A DNA stretch of 64,000 bases from the NCBI RefSeq assembly GCF_004011175.1, contig NZ_RQXX01000001.1, positions 982,536 to 1,046,535 of the forward strand. Direction: 5' to 3'. Every line of letters begins with the position of its first letter. Position 1 is the stretch's first letter. Position numbers and translations under genes: made by a program. The stretch comes from Mesobaculum littorinae. GTDB lineage: Bacteria; Pseudomonadota; Alphaproteobacteria; Rhodobacterales; Rhodobacteraceae. The notes beneath the pieces were generated by a model, which did not search any database, had not been told where the DNA came from, and worked only from the letters and a program-made list of their open reading frames with translations. This document shows, piece by piece, positions 9,029-19,934 of this stretch.

Positions 9029-9115
9029 CGACATTAGAATTCTTGGCATTGTCGCGTGGTAACTCCTAGCGCAAGGCATCAGATCAAGTAAACCAGAACC
9101 CCGCTTGGGAGGTAG

Positions 9116-11424
<2,309 letters not shown>

Positions 11425-11531
11425 GTTCGCGCCGAGGGATCGGGCCACGCGCCTTTCCGGGTTGGGCACCACACGGGGCCCTATTCGGGGGGGGGCATTC
11501 TGGGCCCGCCTTGGTAGACCGTCTCGCAATC

Positions 11532-11747
11532 CTAGATCGCCTTGCCCGTGTCGAGGCTTTCCATCACCGCCGGGTCCCGAGCGTTGCGCGTCATCAGCTT
11601 GCACAGCCGGATCATCACGTCCTTGCGCTCGGTCGGGTGCAGCCGCCGCCAGCGACCCTCGTCGAAGGCCTCCCGCGCCTTCAGGGCAGCGAGGTCGACA
11701 TCCTCGGACCCGCAGGCGGCGACCTGCGCCAGGTCCGTGCCCGTGCC
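11532..11747 (-). pseudogene. Aldehyde dehydrogenase remnant (N-terminal fragment)
   Basis: About 70 codons read in an aldehyde dehydrogenase frame: '...LAQVAACGSEDVDLAALKAR' then 'RWRRLHPTERKDVMIRLCKL' and 'VMESLDTGKAI', followed directly by a stop. This is the region before the NAD-binding core of PuuC/BetB-type enzymes. The catalytic Cys and Glu domains are absent, so it cannot be functional. The residues upstream of 11747 no longer resemble the family. Next to a betaine demethylation operon, the ancestor may have been a betaine or formaldehyde-linked aldehyde dehydrogenase, which is inference. Confidence 0.6.
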
Positions 11748-11829
11748 GATGCGGGGGTGATCGTTCAGCAGGCGGTGGAGCGAGGGCCGCAGATCGATAT
11801 TGCCCGCCATATCTCCGGTGATCTCGGGG

Positions 11830-12096
11830 AACGCGGTGTTGGCCAGCGGCCGACCCGCTGCGGTGCTTCGGCGCAGGGTGTCGCGGAACCGCTCCCGCGC
11901 GGCGCGCAACACCTCGCCCGGGCGGTGCTATACCGAGCTGCGGCTGAAACGGGCACGCCGCCTGCTAATGCGGACCGGACCTTCGGTGTCGGAGGTGCCC
12001 GTGGCCTGCGGCCTCCAGAGCCCCGGCGATTTCATTCGCCTCTACCGCACTGCCTTTGGAAAGACGCCGCGCCAGCAGGGCGGCCGCATCGCCTGA
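11830..12096 (+). pseudogene. AraC/GlxA-family regulator remnant (C-terminal HTH only)
   Basis: The plus strand encodes a recognisable AraC C-terminus: 'SPGRCYTELRLKRARRLLMR', then 'SVSEVPVACGLQSPGDFIRL' and 'YRTAFGKTPRQ'. The first helix-turn-helix just upstream is degenerate, and no DJ-1/PfpI-like sensor domain precedes it. The intact relative would be a GlxA/GbdR-type activator of about 320 residues. GbdR regulates betaine catabolism in Pseudomonas, so this could be a lost betaine regulator; that link is inferred only from location. It lies directly against the aldehyde dehydrogenase remnant on the opposite strand. Confidence 0.55.
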
Positions 12097-12284
12097 CCCG
12101 CGGGCGCGGGCCATTGCGACCGCCTGCCGCGTGTCGGTGGACAAAGCGCGAGGCGGATGGTTGACTTCGCGCCAACTTGGCGGTTCAGCGTCACTAAGGG
12201 CCTGCCCTGCCGACGCCCCCCGGCGTACCGACCCTTGCGCCACGCCCGAGGTCGGGCTGCGCCATTCGACGGAGACAGGACATC

Positions 12285-13646
12285 ATGCCCAGCCACCCCA
12301 GCCGGACCGCGGCGCGACCCGACGCCCACCACCCAAACGACCTTCCCGCCGGGACCGCCCGGCCCCCTGACCACGCCGCGCCCCTCTCCCGGCGCGCGCT
12401 CCTGACCACCGTGGCGGCGGGCGGTGCGGCGCTTGCCATGCCCGGTATCATCGGTCGGGCCACGGCGCAGGCGGGCGATGCGATCCGTCTGGGGGCCCCG
12501 TTCCACCGCACAGGTGTCGGCGCCTCCTACGGGCGGTGGTACGAACGCACCGCCGCCGCCGCGGTGAAGGTCATAAACGAAGAGGGCGGCATCAACGGCC
12601 GCCCCGTCGAGATGATCGTCGAGGATGACGGCACGGACCCCCGCCGCGGCGTCGAGGTGATGGAGAAGTTTGCCGCCGAACACCGGGTCGACGCGGTGTT
12701 CGGCCATCTCTTCAGCCACGTCGTCGCCGCCACCGCCCCCCGGGCGGGCGAGCTGAAGATGCCCTATTTCCTGTGCTCGGAAACCCATGCGCTGGCCGCG
12801 GGCGCGTTCAACCGCTACTGCTTCCAGCCCTCGATGTCCGACGTCAAAAGCCAGGTTCGATCGATGGCGCCGTGGATCGCCGACACCCTGGGCCGCAAGA
12901 TCACGCTGATCTACCCCGACTATGCCTTCGGCTACGATCACCGCGACAACATGACCGCCGCGATCGAGGCGCAGGGCGGAGAGGTCGTGGCTTCGATCGC
13001 GATCCCACCGGCCGAGACGTCCTTTACCCGCTACATGCCGCGGATCCCGTTTTCGACCGAGGTGATCTATCACGTCATGGTCGGCCCTGCTGTGCTGACC
13101 TTCGTGCGCGAACTGGGCGAGTTCCTGGGCGCGAACCGGCCCGAGATCTTCGGCTTCATCGACAGCCTCGAGGCGGTCAAGCTGGACATCCCACAGCTGG
13201 CGTTCCTCGATGGCACCTACCTGTGGGAGGGGCATCCCCGCCACGCGCAGAACGACCAGAGCGCCTTTGATGTCTTCTACCGCGACCGGGTGGGTGTCGA
13301 CGCCATGGGCGCCAGCCTCTCCGATCCGCAGGACGTATCGACCTACGCGCACATGTTCTCGGTCTGGGAGACGCTGTTCGCGATGAAGCAGGCGATGGAG
13401 GCCGCCGATTATCGTGGCCCGGGGCAGAAGACGGAATTTCTTGAGGCAATGGAGGCGATCGGCGGCTTCGACGCGTCCAACCGCTTTCCCCAAGGCAGCA
13501 AGATCTTCAACGGAAGGACGCACCAGGCCTTTGCCGACCAGATGATTTCGCAGGTGCGCGACGGACGGCTGGAGCAGGTGCACAAGGTCGCCGCGGCCGA
13601 CACGGTTTACGAGGACGAGACGGATTACACCAAGATGTCCTTTTGA
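12285..13646 (+). CDS. Branched-chain amino acid/urea-type ABC transporter substrate-binding protein (Tat-exported)
   Basis: A 453-residue periplasmic binding protein of the Peripla_BP_6 (Leu/Ile/Val or short-chain amide) family. A long N-terminus leads to a twin-arginine signal 'LSRRALLTTVAAGGAALAMP' at residues 34-53, so export is probably by Tat. Mature sequence starts near 'GDAIRLGAPFHRTGVG', with 'VINEEGGINGRPVEMIVEDD' near residue 96 typical of the family. The ATG at 12285 has GGAGACAGGA upstream. It is followed 305 bp later by the permease and ATPase genes of the same system. Ligand unknown; members bind branched-chain amino acids, amides, urea or aromatic acids. Confidence 0.9.
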   Translation: MPSHPSRTAARPDAHHPNDLPAGTARPPDHAAPLSRRALLTTVAAGGAALAMPGIIGRATAQAGDAIRLGAPFHRTGVGASYGRWYERTAAAAVKVINEEGGINGRPVEMIVEDDGTDPRRGVEVMEKFAAEHRVDAVFGHLFSHVVAATAPRAGELKMPYFLCSETHALAAGAFNRYCFQPSMSDVKSQVRSMAPWIADTLGRKITLIYPDYAFGYDHRDNMTAAIEAQGGEVVASIAIPPAETSFTRYMPRIPFSTEVIYHVMVGPAVLTFVRELGEFLGANRPEIFGFIDSLEAVKLDIPQLAFLDGTYLWEGHPRHAQNDQSAFDVFYRDRVGVDAMGASLSDPQDVSTYAHMFSVWETLFAMKQAMEAADYRGPGQKTEFLEAMEAIGGFDASNRFPQGSKIFNGRTHQAFADQMISQVRDGRLEQVHKVAAADTVYEDETDYTKMSF

Positions 13647-13951
13647 CCGGCCCTCAGGCGATCCCGACGCGCTCAGGTCCGGGCGCGGCTCTGTGCAGGG
13701 GCCGGCAGGGCCCGGTCTCTCCACCGGGTCCGCGCCCGGGACGCCCCGGATCCCTCGGACGTCGCGCAGGTCGGCTTGTGCCGCACAGGTGATCTTTGCC
13801 ACCACCGGCCCGTCGCGAACGCCTGCGCTGCCGTTTCCTTTCCGCCGTCTTGCCTATCGCCCGCGTCCCGCCCACCCTGGCGGCCTTGGCCCACCCCGAG
13901 CCGTCGCGCATCGACCTGCCACCCACCCCCAACCACGAAGGACCTCCCGCC
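13647..13951. other. Intergenic spacer inside the Liv-type operon
   Basis: A 305-bp spacer separates the binding-protein gene from the permease gene. No conserved reading frame is evident; a longer in-frame extension of the permease (from 13796) has arginine/proline-rich non-conserved sequence. GC-rich inverted segments just after the binding-protein stop could limit read-through and allow higher binding-protein expression. I see no promoter I would defend. Confidence 0.4.
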
Positions 13952-14833
13952 ATGGATCTTGCCCCCTACCTCCTGCTGGCGCTGCTGGAGGGGATGGTCC
14001 AGGCCTCGGTGCTGATGCTGACGGCGCTGGGGCTGTCGCTGGTCTTCGGCGTGATGCGGGTGGTCAACGTCGCGCACGGGCAGTTCTTCATGCTGGGCGC
14101 AGTTGGCGCGTGGCTCTGTGCACAGGCCATCCCCGGCCCGCCCGCGATCGGGTTCGCGGTGGCGCTGATCGCGGCACCGCTGGCCGTGGGCGCCATCGCC
14201 TGGGCGGCAGACCGGGCGATCCTGCGGCGGATCGGCTATGACCCCGAGGGCACCATCGTGTCGACCATCGGGCTGCTCTACATCCTGCAGCAATCCGCCC
14301 TGATCGGGTTCGGTCCCGACGCCCGCGCGGTCGATCCGCCCTTCTCCCACACGCTGCGCACGCCGTGGTTCGGCTATTCCAGCTACAAGCTGTTCATCGT
14401 CGCCGTGGCCATCGCGCTGGTGGCCGCACTCTGGCTGATCCTGCGGCGCACCCGGCTGGGGCTGATCATGCGCGCCACCCAGTTCGACCGGGAGACCGCG
14501 CAGAACTTCGGCATCCGGGTCGACCGCGTCTATTCCGCCGTCTTCGCGGTGGGCGCGATGCTGGCCGCGGCGGGCGGGGTGCTGGTCGTGCCGAACCAGC
14601 AGGCGCACTACCTGATGGGCACCGACCCGCTGCTTCTGTCCTTCGTCGTGGTGATCGTGGGCGGGCTCGGTTCGCTTCCCGGCACCATCGCGGCGGCGGT
14701 GCTGATCGGGCTGTCCGACGGGCTGTTGTCGGTCTTCTTTTCGCCCACCCTCGCCGCCATCGCCTCGACCCTCCTCGTCGCGCTGGTGCTGATCTTCCGC
14801 CCGCAGGGCCTTTTTGGAAGGGCCGCGGCATGA
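13952..14833 (+). CDS. livH: ABC transporter permease, LivH type
   Basis: A 293-residue inner-membrane protein with about eight hydrophobic segments and LivH landmarks: 'LTALGLSLVFGVMRVVNVAH' near residues 25-45 and 'VVVIVGGLGSLPGTIAAAVL' near residue 235. ATG 13952 was chosen because recognisable LivH sequence (MDLAPYLLLALLEG) begins there. Its stop overlaps the start of the LivM-type gene. It forms half of the translocation pore of the importer fed by the protein at 12285-13646. Confidence 0.92.
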   Translation: MDLAPYLLLALLEGMVQASVLMLTALGLSLVFGVMRVVNVAHGQFFMLGAVGAWLCAQAIPGPPAIGFAVALIAAPLAVGAIAWAADRAILRRIGYDPEGTIVSTIGLLYILQQSALIGFGPDARAVDPPFSHTLRTPWFGYSSYKLFIVAVAIALVAALWLILRRTRLGLIMRATQFDRETAQNFGIRVDRVYSAVFAVGAMLAAAGGVLVVPNQQAHYLMGTDPLLLSFVVVIVGGLGSLPGTIAAAVLIGLSDGLLSVFFSPTLAAIASTLLVALVLIFRPQGLFGRAAA

Positions 14834-15789
14834 GGTCCGCAAATCCCCGCCTGCTGCTGCTCTGCGCCGCCGTCGTCGCAGCGCTCTTCGCGCTGCAGTT
14901 CGTCCTGTCGGAGTATCTGGTGCTGACGGCGACGCGGATCCTGATCCTCGCGATCTTCGCCATGGGCTACAACATGCTGATGGGCTACACCGGGATGCTC
15001 AGCCTGGGCCACGCGATGTTCTTTGCAGCCGGGGTCTACGCGGCGGGGCTTTCCAGCTACTACTGGGGCCTGTCGCTGCCCCTGGCCTTTGTCCTCGGCG
15101 TTGGCGCGTCCTTCGCGGTATCGCTGGTGACGGGGCTTCTGGTGCTACGCACGCAGGCCGTGGCCTTTATGATCGTCACGCTGATGTTCGCGCAGGTGAC
15201 CTACCTGACGACGCTGCAGTTCTCGGACATCACCGGCGGCGACCAGGGGCTGACGCTGCCGACCGGGGCGCGGGGCTTCACGCTCATGGGGATCGCGGTC
15301 GACCTGACCCGCGACAGCCACCGCTACAACCTTGCCCTTGCGCTTTTCACCGCGACCCTCGCGGGGCTCTTCGCGCTGACGCAGGGGCGGCGGGGGCGGC
15401 TCTTCGCGGCGGTGCGCGAAAATGCCGGGCGGACCGAGATGCTGGGCTTCAATACCTTCCGCATCCGGCTGGTGGCCTTCGTCGTGTCCGGCACCCTGTC
15501 GGGGATGTCGGGGGCGCTCTACGCGCTGATGTTCGGCTATATCGGTTCGGCCTTCGCGGGGTTCGAGCTGTCGATCGAGGCGTTGCTCTTCACCCTCGTC
15601 GGAGGGCCCGGCACCCTGCTTGGCCCGCTTCTCGGTACCGGCGTGATGACCCTGCTGATCGACCGGCTGAGCGGCGTGACCTCGGCCTACCTGATCGTCG
15701 TCGGTGCCCTTCTCATCGCGGTCAACCAATGGGCGCCCGCGGGCCTTCTGGGCACCCTTCGCGACCGGAGGCTGCCATGGCTGAAGTGA
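14830..15789 (+). CDS. livM: ABC transporter permease, LivM type
   Basis: A 319-residue inner-membrane permease starting at an ATG that overlaps the LivH stop (ATGA, 14830). It shows the LivM core: 'ILAIFAMGYNMLMGYTGMLS', then 'LGHAMFFAAGVYAAG' (residues 35-70), the cytoplasmic coupling segment 'LFAAVRENAGRTEMLGFNTF' and 'ALLFTLVGGPGTLLGPLLGT'. It pairs with LivH. Its 3' end overlaps the following ATPase gene by 13 bp. Confidence 0.92.
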   Translation: MRSANPRLLLLCAAVVAALFALQFVLSEYLVLTATRILILAIFAMGYNMLMGYTGMLSLGHAMFFAAGVYAAGLSSYYWGLSLPLAFVLGVGASFAVSLVTGLLVLRTQAVAFMIVTLMFAQVTYLTTLQFSDITGGDQGLTLPTGARGFTLMGIAVDLTRDSHRYNLALALFTATLAGLFALTQGRRGRLFAAVRENAGRTEMLGFNTFRIRLVAFVVSGTLSGMSGALYALMFGYIGSAFAGFELSIEALLFTLVGGPGTLLGPLLGTGVMTLLIDRLSGVTSAYLIVVGALLIAVNQWAPAGLLGTLRDRRLPWLK

Positions 15790-16523
15790 CGCTGCTCACC
15801 ACCCGCGGGCTCTGCCGCGACTTCGATGGCCTGAGGGCCGTGGACGATGTCGACTTCACGCTGGAAACGGGCGAGATCCACGCGATCATCGGACCCAACG
15901 GAGCGGGCAAATCGACCTTTGTCAGCCTGCTGTCGGGCCGTCTGCGCCCCACCGCGGGGCGGGTGATCTTCGACGGGCGCGACGTGACCCGCCTGCCCGC
16001 CCACGCGCGGGTGCGCCTGGGCATCGCCTATACCTTCCAGATCACCAACATCTACACCAGCATGAGCGTGGCCGAGAACATCGCGCTGGCCGCGCAAAGC
16101 CGCCTCAGCCCCGGTCTTTTCGGGCGCGGCGGGGTCGGCCCCCGGATCACCGAGGCGACGCAGGCGGCCGCGCGGGCCGTGGGCCTGACCGAGCGGCTGA
16201 ACGCGCGCGCCGGCGATCTGGCCTATGGTCACCAGAGGCTTCTGGAAATCGCGATGGGCCTTGCCCTGTCGCCGCGGCTTCTGATCCTCGACGAACCGAC
16301 GCAGGGCCTCTCGGACGCCGAGATCGCGGGCGTCACGGAGGTCGTGCGCCAGCTGGCCAGCCGTGCCACCATCCTGCTGATCGAACACAACATGGACGTG
16401 GTGATGGCGCTGGCCCGGCGGATCACCGTTCTGGACCGCGGCGCGATCCTGGCCCAGGGCACACCCGAAGAGATCGTCGCCGATCCAGCGGTGCAGGCCG
16501 CCTATCTGGGAGACGGGGCATGA
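15777..16523 (+). CDS. livG: ABC transporter ATPase, LivG type
   Basis: A 248-residue ATPase with Walker A 'GPNGAGKS' (about residues 39-46), a Q-loop in 'AYTFQITNIYTSMSVAENIA' and Walker B '[13 protein letters not shown]'. The signature region reads 'LAYGHQRLLEIAM', where LivG/urea-transporter proteins commonly deviate from LSGGQ. The start lies inside the end of livM (13-bp overlap), ensuring coupled translation. Confidence 0.92.
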   Translation: MAEVTLLTTRGLCRDFDGLRAVDDVDFTLETGEIHAIIGPNGAGKSTFVSLLSGRLRPTAGRVIFDGRDVTRLPAHARVRLGIAYTFQITNIYTSMSVAENIALAAQSRLSPGLFGRGGVGPRITEATQAAARAVGLTERLNARAGDLAYGHQRLLEIAMGLALSPRLLILDEPTQGLSDAEIAGVTEVVRQLASRATILLIEHNMDVVMALARRITVLDRGAILAQGTPEEIVADPAVQAAYLGDGA

Positions 16524-17227
16524 CGCGGATGCAGGTCGAGGGGCTGGAGGCGCGCTACGGACGTGCGCAGGTGCTGCACGGCGTATCGCTGTCGCTGCGC
16601 GGCGGCGAGGTGCTGTGCCTGATGGGGCGCAACGGCGCGGGCAAGACCACGACGCTGCGGTCGGTCATGGGCACGCTGCGCCCCACGGGCGGGCGCATCA
16701 CGCTGGACGGTCGGGACCTGACCGGCCTGCCCGCCGCCGAGATCCCGCGCGCCGGCATCGCCCATGTGCCGCAGGGACGACGGCTGTTCAGCGACCTGAC
16801 CGTGCGCGAGAACCTTGCGCTGGGGTTGATGACCCGGGGCGCGGACACAGCGGTGCAGGAGGCCGCGCTGGACCTCTTTCCGGTGCTGCGCGACCGGCTG
16901 TCGCAGCGGGCGGGCACCCTGTCGGGCGGAGAGCAGTCGATGCTGGCGATGGCGCGAGCGATCTGCGTCGGGCCCCGTGTGCTGCTGCTGGACGAGCCGA
17001 CCGAGGGGCTGATGCCCTCGGCTGTGGCTACGGTGCGCGCGGCGATCGCCCGGCTGCGCGCCGACGGAGTGGCGGTCCTGCTGGTCGAACAGCGAGTCGA
17101 GGCCGTGCTAGAGGTCGGCGACCGGGTCGCGTTCATGGAGCATGGCCGCATCCGCGCCGACCACCCGATTGCGGAGGTCCGCGCCGATCCGGGGCTGCTG
17201 AAGCGCTATGTCGGGCTGAGCGTCTGA
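16520..17227 (+). CDS. livF: ABC transporter ATPase, LivF type
   Basis: A 235-residue ATPase with Walker A 'GRNGAGKT' (about residues 36-43), signature 'LSGGEQSMLAMARAI', Walker B 'VLLLDEPTEGLMPS' and H-loop 'LLVEQRVEAVLEVGDR'. The start overlaps the livG stop (ATGA). It is the last ATPase of the importer and heterodimerises with LivG. An ATG overlaps its stop (TGATG at 17225-17229), but the sequence that would follow is non-conserved. Confidence 0.92.
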   Translation: MTRMQVEGLEARYGRAQVLHGVSLSLRGGEVLCLMGRNGAGKTTTLRSVMGTLRPTGGRITLDGRDLTGLPAAEIPRAGIAHVPQGRRLFSDLTVRENLALGLMTRGADTAVQEAALDLFPVLRDRLSQRAGTLSGGEQSMLAMARAICVGPRVLLLDEPTEGLMPSAVATVRAAIARLRADGVAVLLVEQRVEAVLEVGDRVAFMEHGRIRADHPIAEVRADPGLLKRYVGLSV

Positions 17228-17541
17228 TGTTCGCACCGCACGGTCGCCCGCGGCCTGCAGGCCGCGCCTCCGAACGCCGCCAGGGGCCCCCGGGCCACGC
17301 CCTCTCCGTGCTGGGCTCGGGCTGCTCTCGGCAGGCCCCCGGGGCGGTCGCGACACGCCCCCGCACGGAACCGGCGACCCTGCTGCCCCGGCGCCGAAGG
17401 TCCCACCCCTCTGCCCCGATCGCTTTGTCCGACGACCACCCACAGGACGGGCGCCAAACCGGTCAGCACCGGGCATTCCCTTGCAACGCCTCCCCCGGGG
17501 CCATTACGCCCGCAGCGGGACGTTGCCCCGCCGAGGGCCGG
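17228..17541. other. Intergenic spacer after livF
   Basis: A 314-bp GC-rich stretch between livF and the membrane-protein gene. It is technically open in the downstream frame, but the encoded sequence is Arg/Pro/Gln-rich with no hydrophobic or conserved character, so I treat it as non-coding. No terminator with a T-tract and no clear promoter seen. Confidence 0.45.
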
Positions 17542-18936
17542 GTGCATCGCCTTTGGGCCGCCCGCGCGGCACTCCTGCTCGCGGCGCTCGTGGTCGCGCG
17601 CCCGGCCGCGGCGCACGAGGTCGGGGGCGGCTTCGTGCTGCTGTTGCCGACGCATCTTTACGTGGCCGGGGCCGGGCTCGCGGTGCTGGCGAGCTTTCTT
17701 CTGCTGGCCGCGGTACCGCCGCGGCGTGTCGCCCGCCTTTACGATCGCGCGGTCACGCTCCCCGCGCCTCCGCGTCGTGGGAGGATCGCGCTTTCGCTGC
17801 TTTCGACCCTCTTCGTCATGGGCCTGATCGTCGCCGGCATCGCGGGCCCCGAGGATCCGCTGTCGAACCCCCTGCCCTATGGCGTCTGGACGCTGGGCTG
17901 GGTCTGCATGACGCTGGCCTGCGCCGTCTTCGGCGACCTCTGGCCCTGGCTCAATCCCTGGAGCGGCCTCTTGCGCGTGGCGGGCCTCGGCCGGCGCCCG
18001 GTCCTGCGCCTGCCCGCGCGGCTGGGCCACGGGATCGCGCTGCTGCAACTGGCGGGGATCCTCTGGGTCGACCGGATCTCGATCCACTCGGTGGACCCCG
18101 ACCGGCTGACCGACAGGCTCGCGGTCTTCTGGCTGTTCAACCTTGCGGGCATGGTCGTCTTCGGCAGGCGCGACTGGTGCGCCCGGGCCGAGCCGTTGCA
18201 CGTGACCTTTCGCCTGATCGGGCGGCTCGCGCCTTTGGGGCCCGGCGGCGCGGGGCGGATTGCGCTGCGCTGGCCGGGTGGGCATGCCCTGACCGCGCCG
18301 CCCCTGGCACCGGGAGAGCTGGCCTTTGCCCTTCTGCTGCTGGCGGCGGGCACCTTCGACGGGCTGATCTCAACCTTCGCGTGGCTCGGATTTCTGGGGC
18401 TGAATCCGCTGGAGTTCGGCGGACGCTCGACGGTGACCTGGCCCAACACGCTGGGCCTCGGGGTCGCGTGGGCGACGCTGGCGGCAATCTTCTGCGGGGC
18501 CGTGGCGCTGGGCGCCGCGCTGGCCGGGGCGCGACCGCTCTGGCAGGTGGCCGCCGCGCGGCTGGGCTATTCGCTGATCCCCATCGCGATAGCCTACCAC
18601 GCGGCGCATTTCCTGCCGCACCTGCTGGTCGATCTGCAGGACATCGCGCGCATCGCCTCGGACCCGCTGGCGAGGGGGTGGGACCTGTTCGGCACCGCCC
18701 GCTCGCATGCGACGCTGTCGATGTTCTCGGACCCCGGCCGCGCGGTCCTGATCTATGATGCGCAGACCGCGCTGATCCTTGGCGGACACCTGACCGGCAT
18801 CGCCCTGGCCCACGCAACCGCGCTGCAGGTCTTCGGCACCGGTGCGCGCGCGCTGCGTAGCCAGATCCCGCTGGCCGCGGTGATGGTGGGCTACACCGCT
18901 CTGGGCCTGTGGCTGCTGTCGCAGCCGCAGGTCTAG
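17542..18936 (+). CDS. Polytopic membrane protein of unknown function
   Basis: About 464 residues. The first 25 residues resemble a cleavable signal peptide ending '...VVARPAAA', followed by 'HEVGGGFVLLLPTHLYVAGA' and some ten hydrophobic segments to the C-terminus. Charged, conserved-looking loops include 'DLWPWLNPWSG' and 'YHAAHFLPHLLVDLQDIARI' with two histidines. GTG 17542 was picked because signal-like sequence starts there; an earlier ATG at 17227 would add about 105 implausible residues. Proteins of this look are sometimes labelled fenitrothion hydrolase in databases, by memory only, and that name should not be taken as a function. It follows livF by 314 bp and may be co-transcribed. 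Confidence 0.7.
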   Translation: MHRLWAARAALLLAALVVARPAAAHEVGGGFVLLLPTHLYVAGAGLAVLASFLLLAAVPPRRVARLYDRAVTLPAPPRRGRIALSLLSTLFVMGLIVAGIAGPEDPLSNPLPYGVWTLGWVCMTLACAVFGDLWPWLNPWSGLLRVAGLGRRPVLRLPARLGHGIALLQLAGILWVDRISIHSVDPDRLTDRLAVFWLFNLAGMVVFGRRDWCARAEPLHVTFRLIGRLAPLGPGGAGRIALRWPGGHALTAPPLAPGELAFALLLLAAGTFDGLISTFAWLGFLGLNPLEFGGRSTVTWPNTLGLGVAWATLAAIFCGAVALGAALAGARPLWQVAAARLGYSLIPIAIAYHAAHFLPHLLVDLQDIARIASDPLARGWDLFGTARSHATLSMFSDPGRAVLIYDAQTALILGGHLTGIALAHATALQVFGTGARALRSQIPLAAVMVGYTALGLWLLSQPQV

Positions 18937-19934
18937 CCCGCGCGCGCCGCCGATCCCGCACCCGTCCCCGCGCCCGACAGGCGGGCGGAGGTGAGGCGCA
19001 GCAGGCCCTTCTGCAGCAGGATGAACAGAAGCAGCAAAAGACCGATCACGATCTTGGTCCACCAGCTGGACAGGCTGCCGTCGAAGACGATGTAGGTCTG
19101 GATCAGCCCCATGGTCAGCACCCCGAACAGCGTGCCCAGCACGTAGCCCGCCCCGCCGGTCAGCAACGTGCCGCCGATCACTACCGCGGCGATGGCGGTC
19201 AGTTCGGTCCCCACTGTCGCCAGCGGGTAGCCCGAGCCCGTGTAGACCGAAAAGACCAGCCCCGAGAGCCCGGCCATGAATCCGGAGAACGCGTAGATCC
19301 CCACCGTGGTGCGCCCCACCCGCACCCCCATCAGGCGCGCCGTCTGTTCCCCGCCGCCAAGCGCGAAGACGCTCGCGCCGAAGCGGGTGCGGTGCGCCAC
19401 CAGCGCGCCACCCAGCACCGACAGCAGCATCAGAACGCCGATCAGCGTCAGCCGTCCCTTGCCGGGCATCAGCCAGTAGGCATCCTGCATCAGGTCGTAG
19501 AAAGGGTGCGCGATCGGCACCGAGTCGATCGTCAGCATGTAGGCGGCACCGCGGGCCAGGAACATGCCCGCCAGCGTGACGATGAAGGCGGGCATCGCGA
19601 GGACGTGGATGATCGCCCCCATCGCCGCGCCGAAGGCGGTGGTGATAAGCAGGAGCAGCGCGAAGACGGCCAGCGGATGCAGCCCGCTGTCGCGCAGCAT
19701 CACGGCGACGAAGACGCCCGAGAAGGCGATGACCGATCCCACCGACAGGTCGATCCCGCCCGACAGGATCACCACCGTCATGCCCACCGCGACGATGCCG
19801 AGATAGGCGTTGTCGGTCAGCAGGTTGCCCGCGACCCGCGTCGACAGCATGTAGGGGAACTGCGCATAGCAGACGGCATAGGCCGCGACAAAGATCGCGA
19901 TGGTCGCGGCCAGCGGATAGAAACGGGGGTTCAT
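18933..19934 (-). CDS. Sugar ABC transporter permease, YjfF/RbsC type
   Basis: A 333-residue CUT2-family permease with some nine hydrophobic segments and the BPD_transp_2 landmarks '[20 protein letters not shown]' and 'IAAVVIGGTLLTGGAGYVLG'. Last gene of a binding protein-ATPase-permease-permease operon laid out like E. coli ytfQ-ytfR-ytfT-yjfF (galactofuranose uptake). The start overlaps the stop of the partner permease (ATGA). Its 3' end converges on the unknown membrane-protein gene, with the two stop codons overlapping at 18933-18936. Confidence 0.9.
   Translation of the reverse strand: MNPRFYPLAATIAIFVAAYAVCYAQFPYMLSTRVAGNLLTDNAYLGIVAVGMTVVILSGGIDLSVGSVIAFSGVFVAVMLRDSGLHPLAVFALLLLITTAFGAAMGAIIHVLAMPAFIVTLAGMFLARGAAYMLTIDSVPIAHPFYDLMQDAYWLMPGKGRLTLIGVLMLLSVLGGALVAHRTRFGASVFALGGGEQTARLMGVRVGRTTVGIYAFSGFMAGLSGLVFSVYTGSGYPLATVGTELTAIAAVVIGGTLLTGGAGYVLGTLFGVLTMGLIQTYIVFDGSLSSWWTKIVIGLLLLLFILLQKGLLRLTSARLSGAGTGAGSAARAG

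Noticed and set aside
17227-17541. ATG overlapping the livF stop as start of the membrane protein
   Set aside because: It would add about 105 hydrophilic, Pro/Arg-rich residues before a good signal-like helix, so the GTG at 17542 is more credible.
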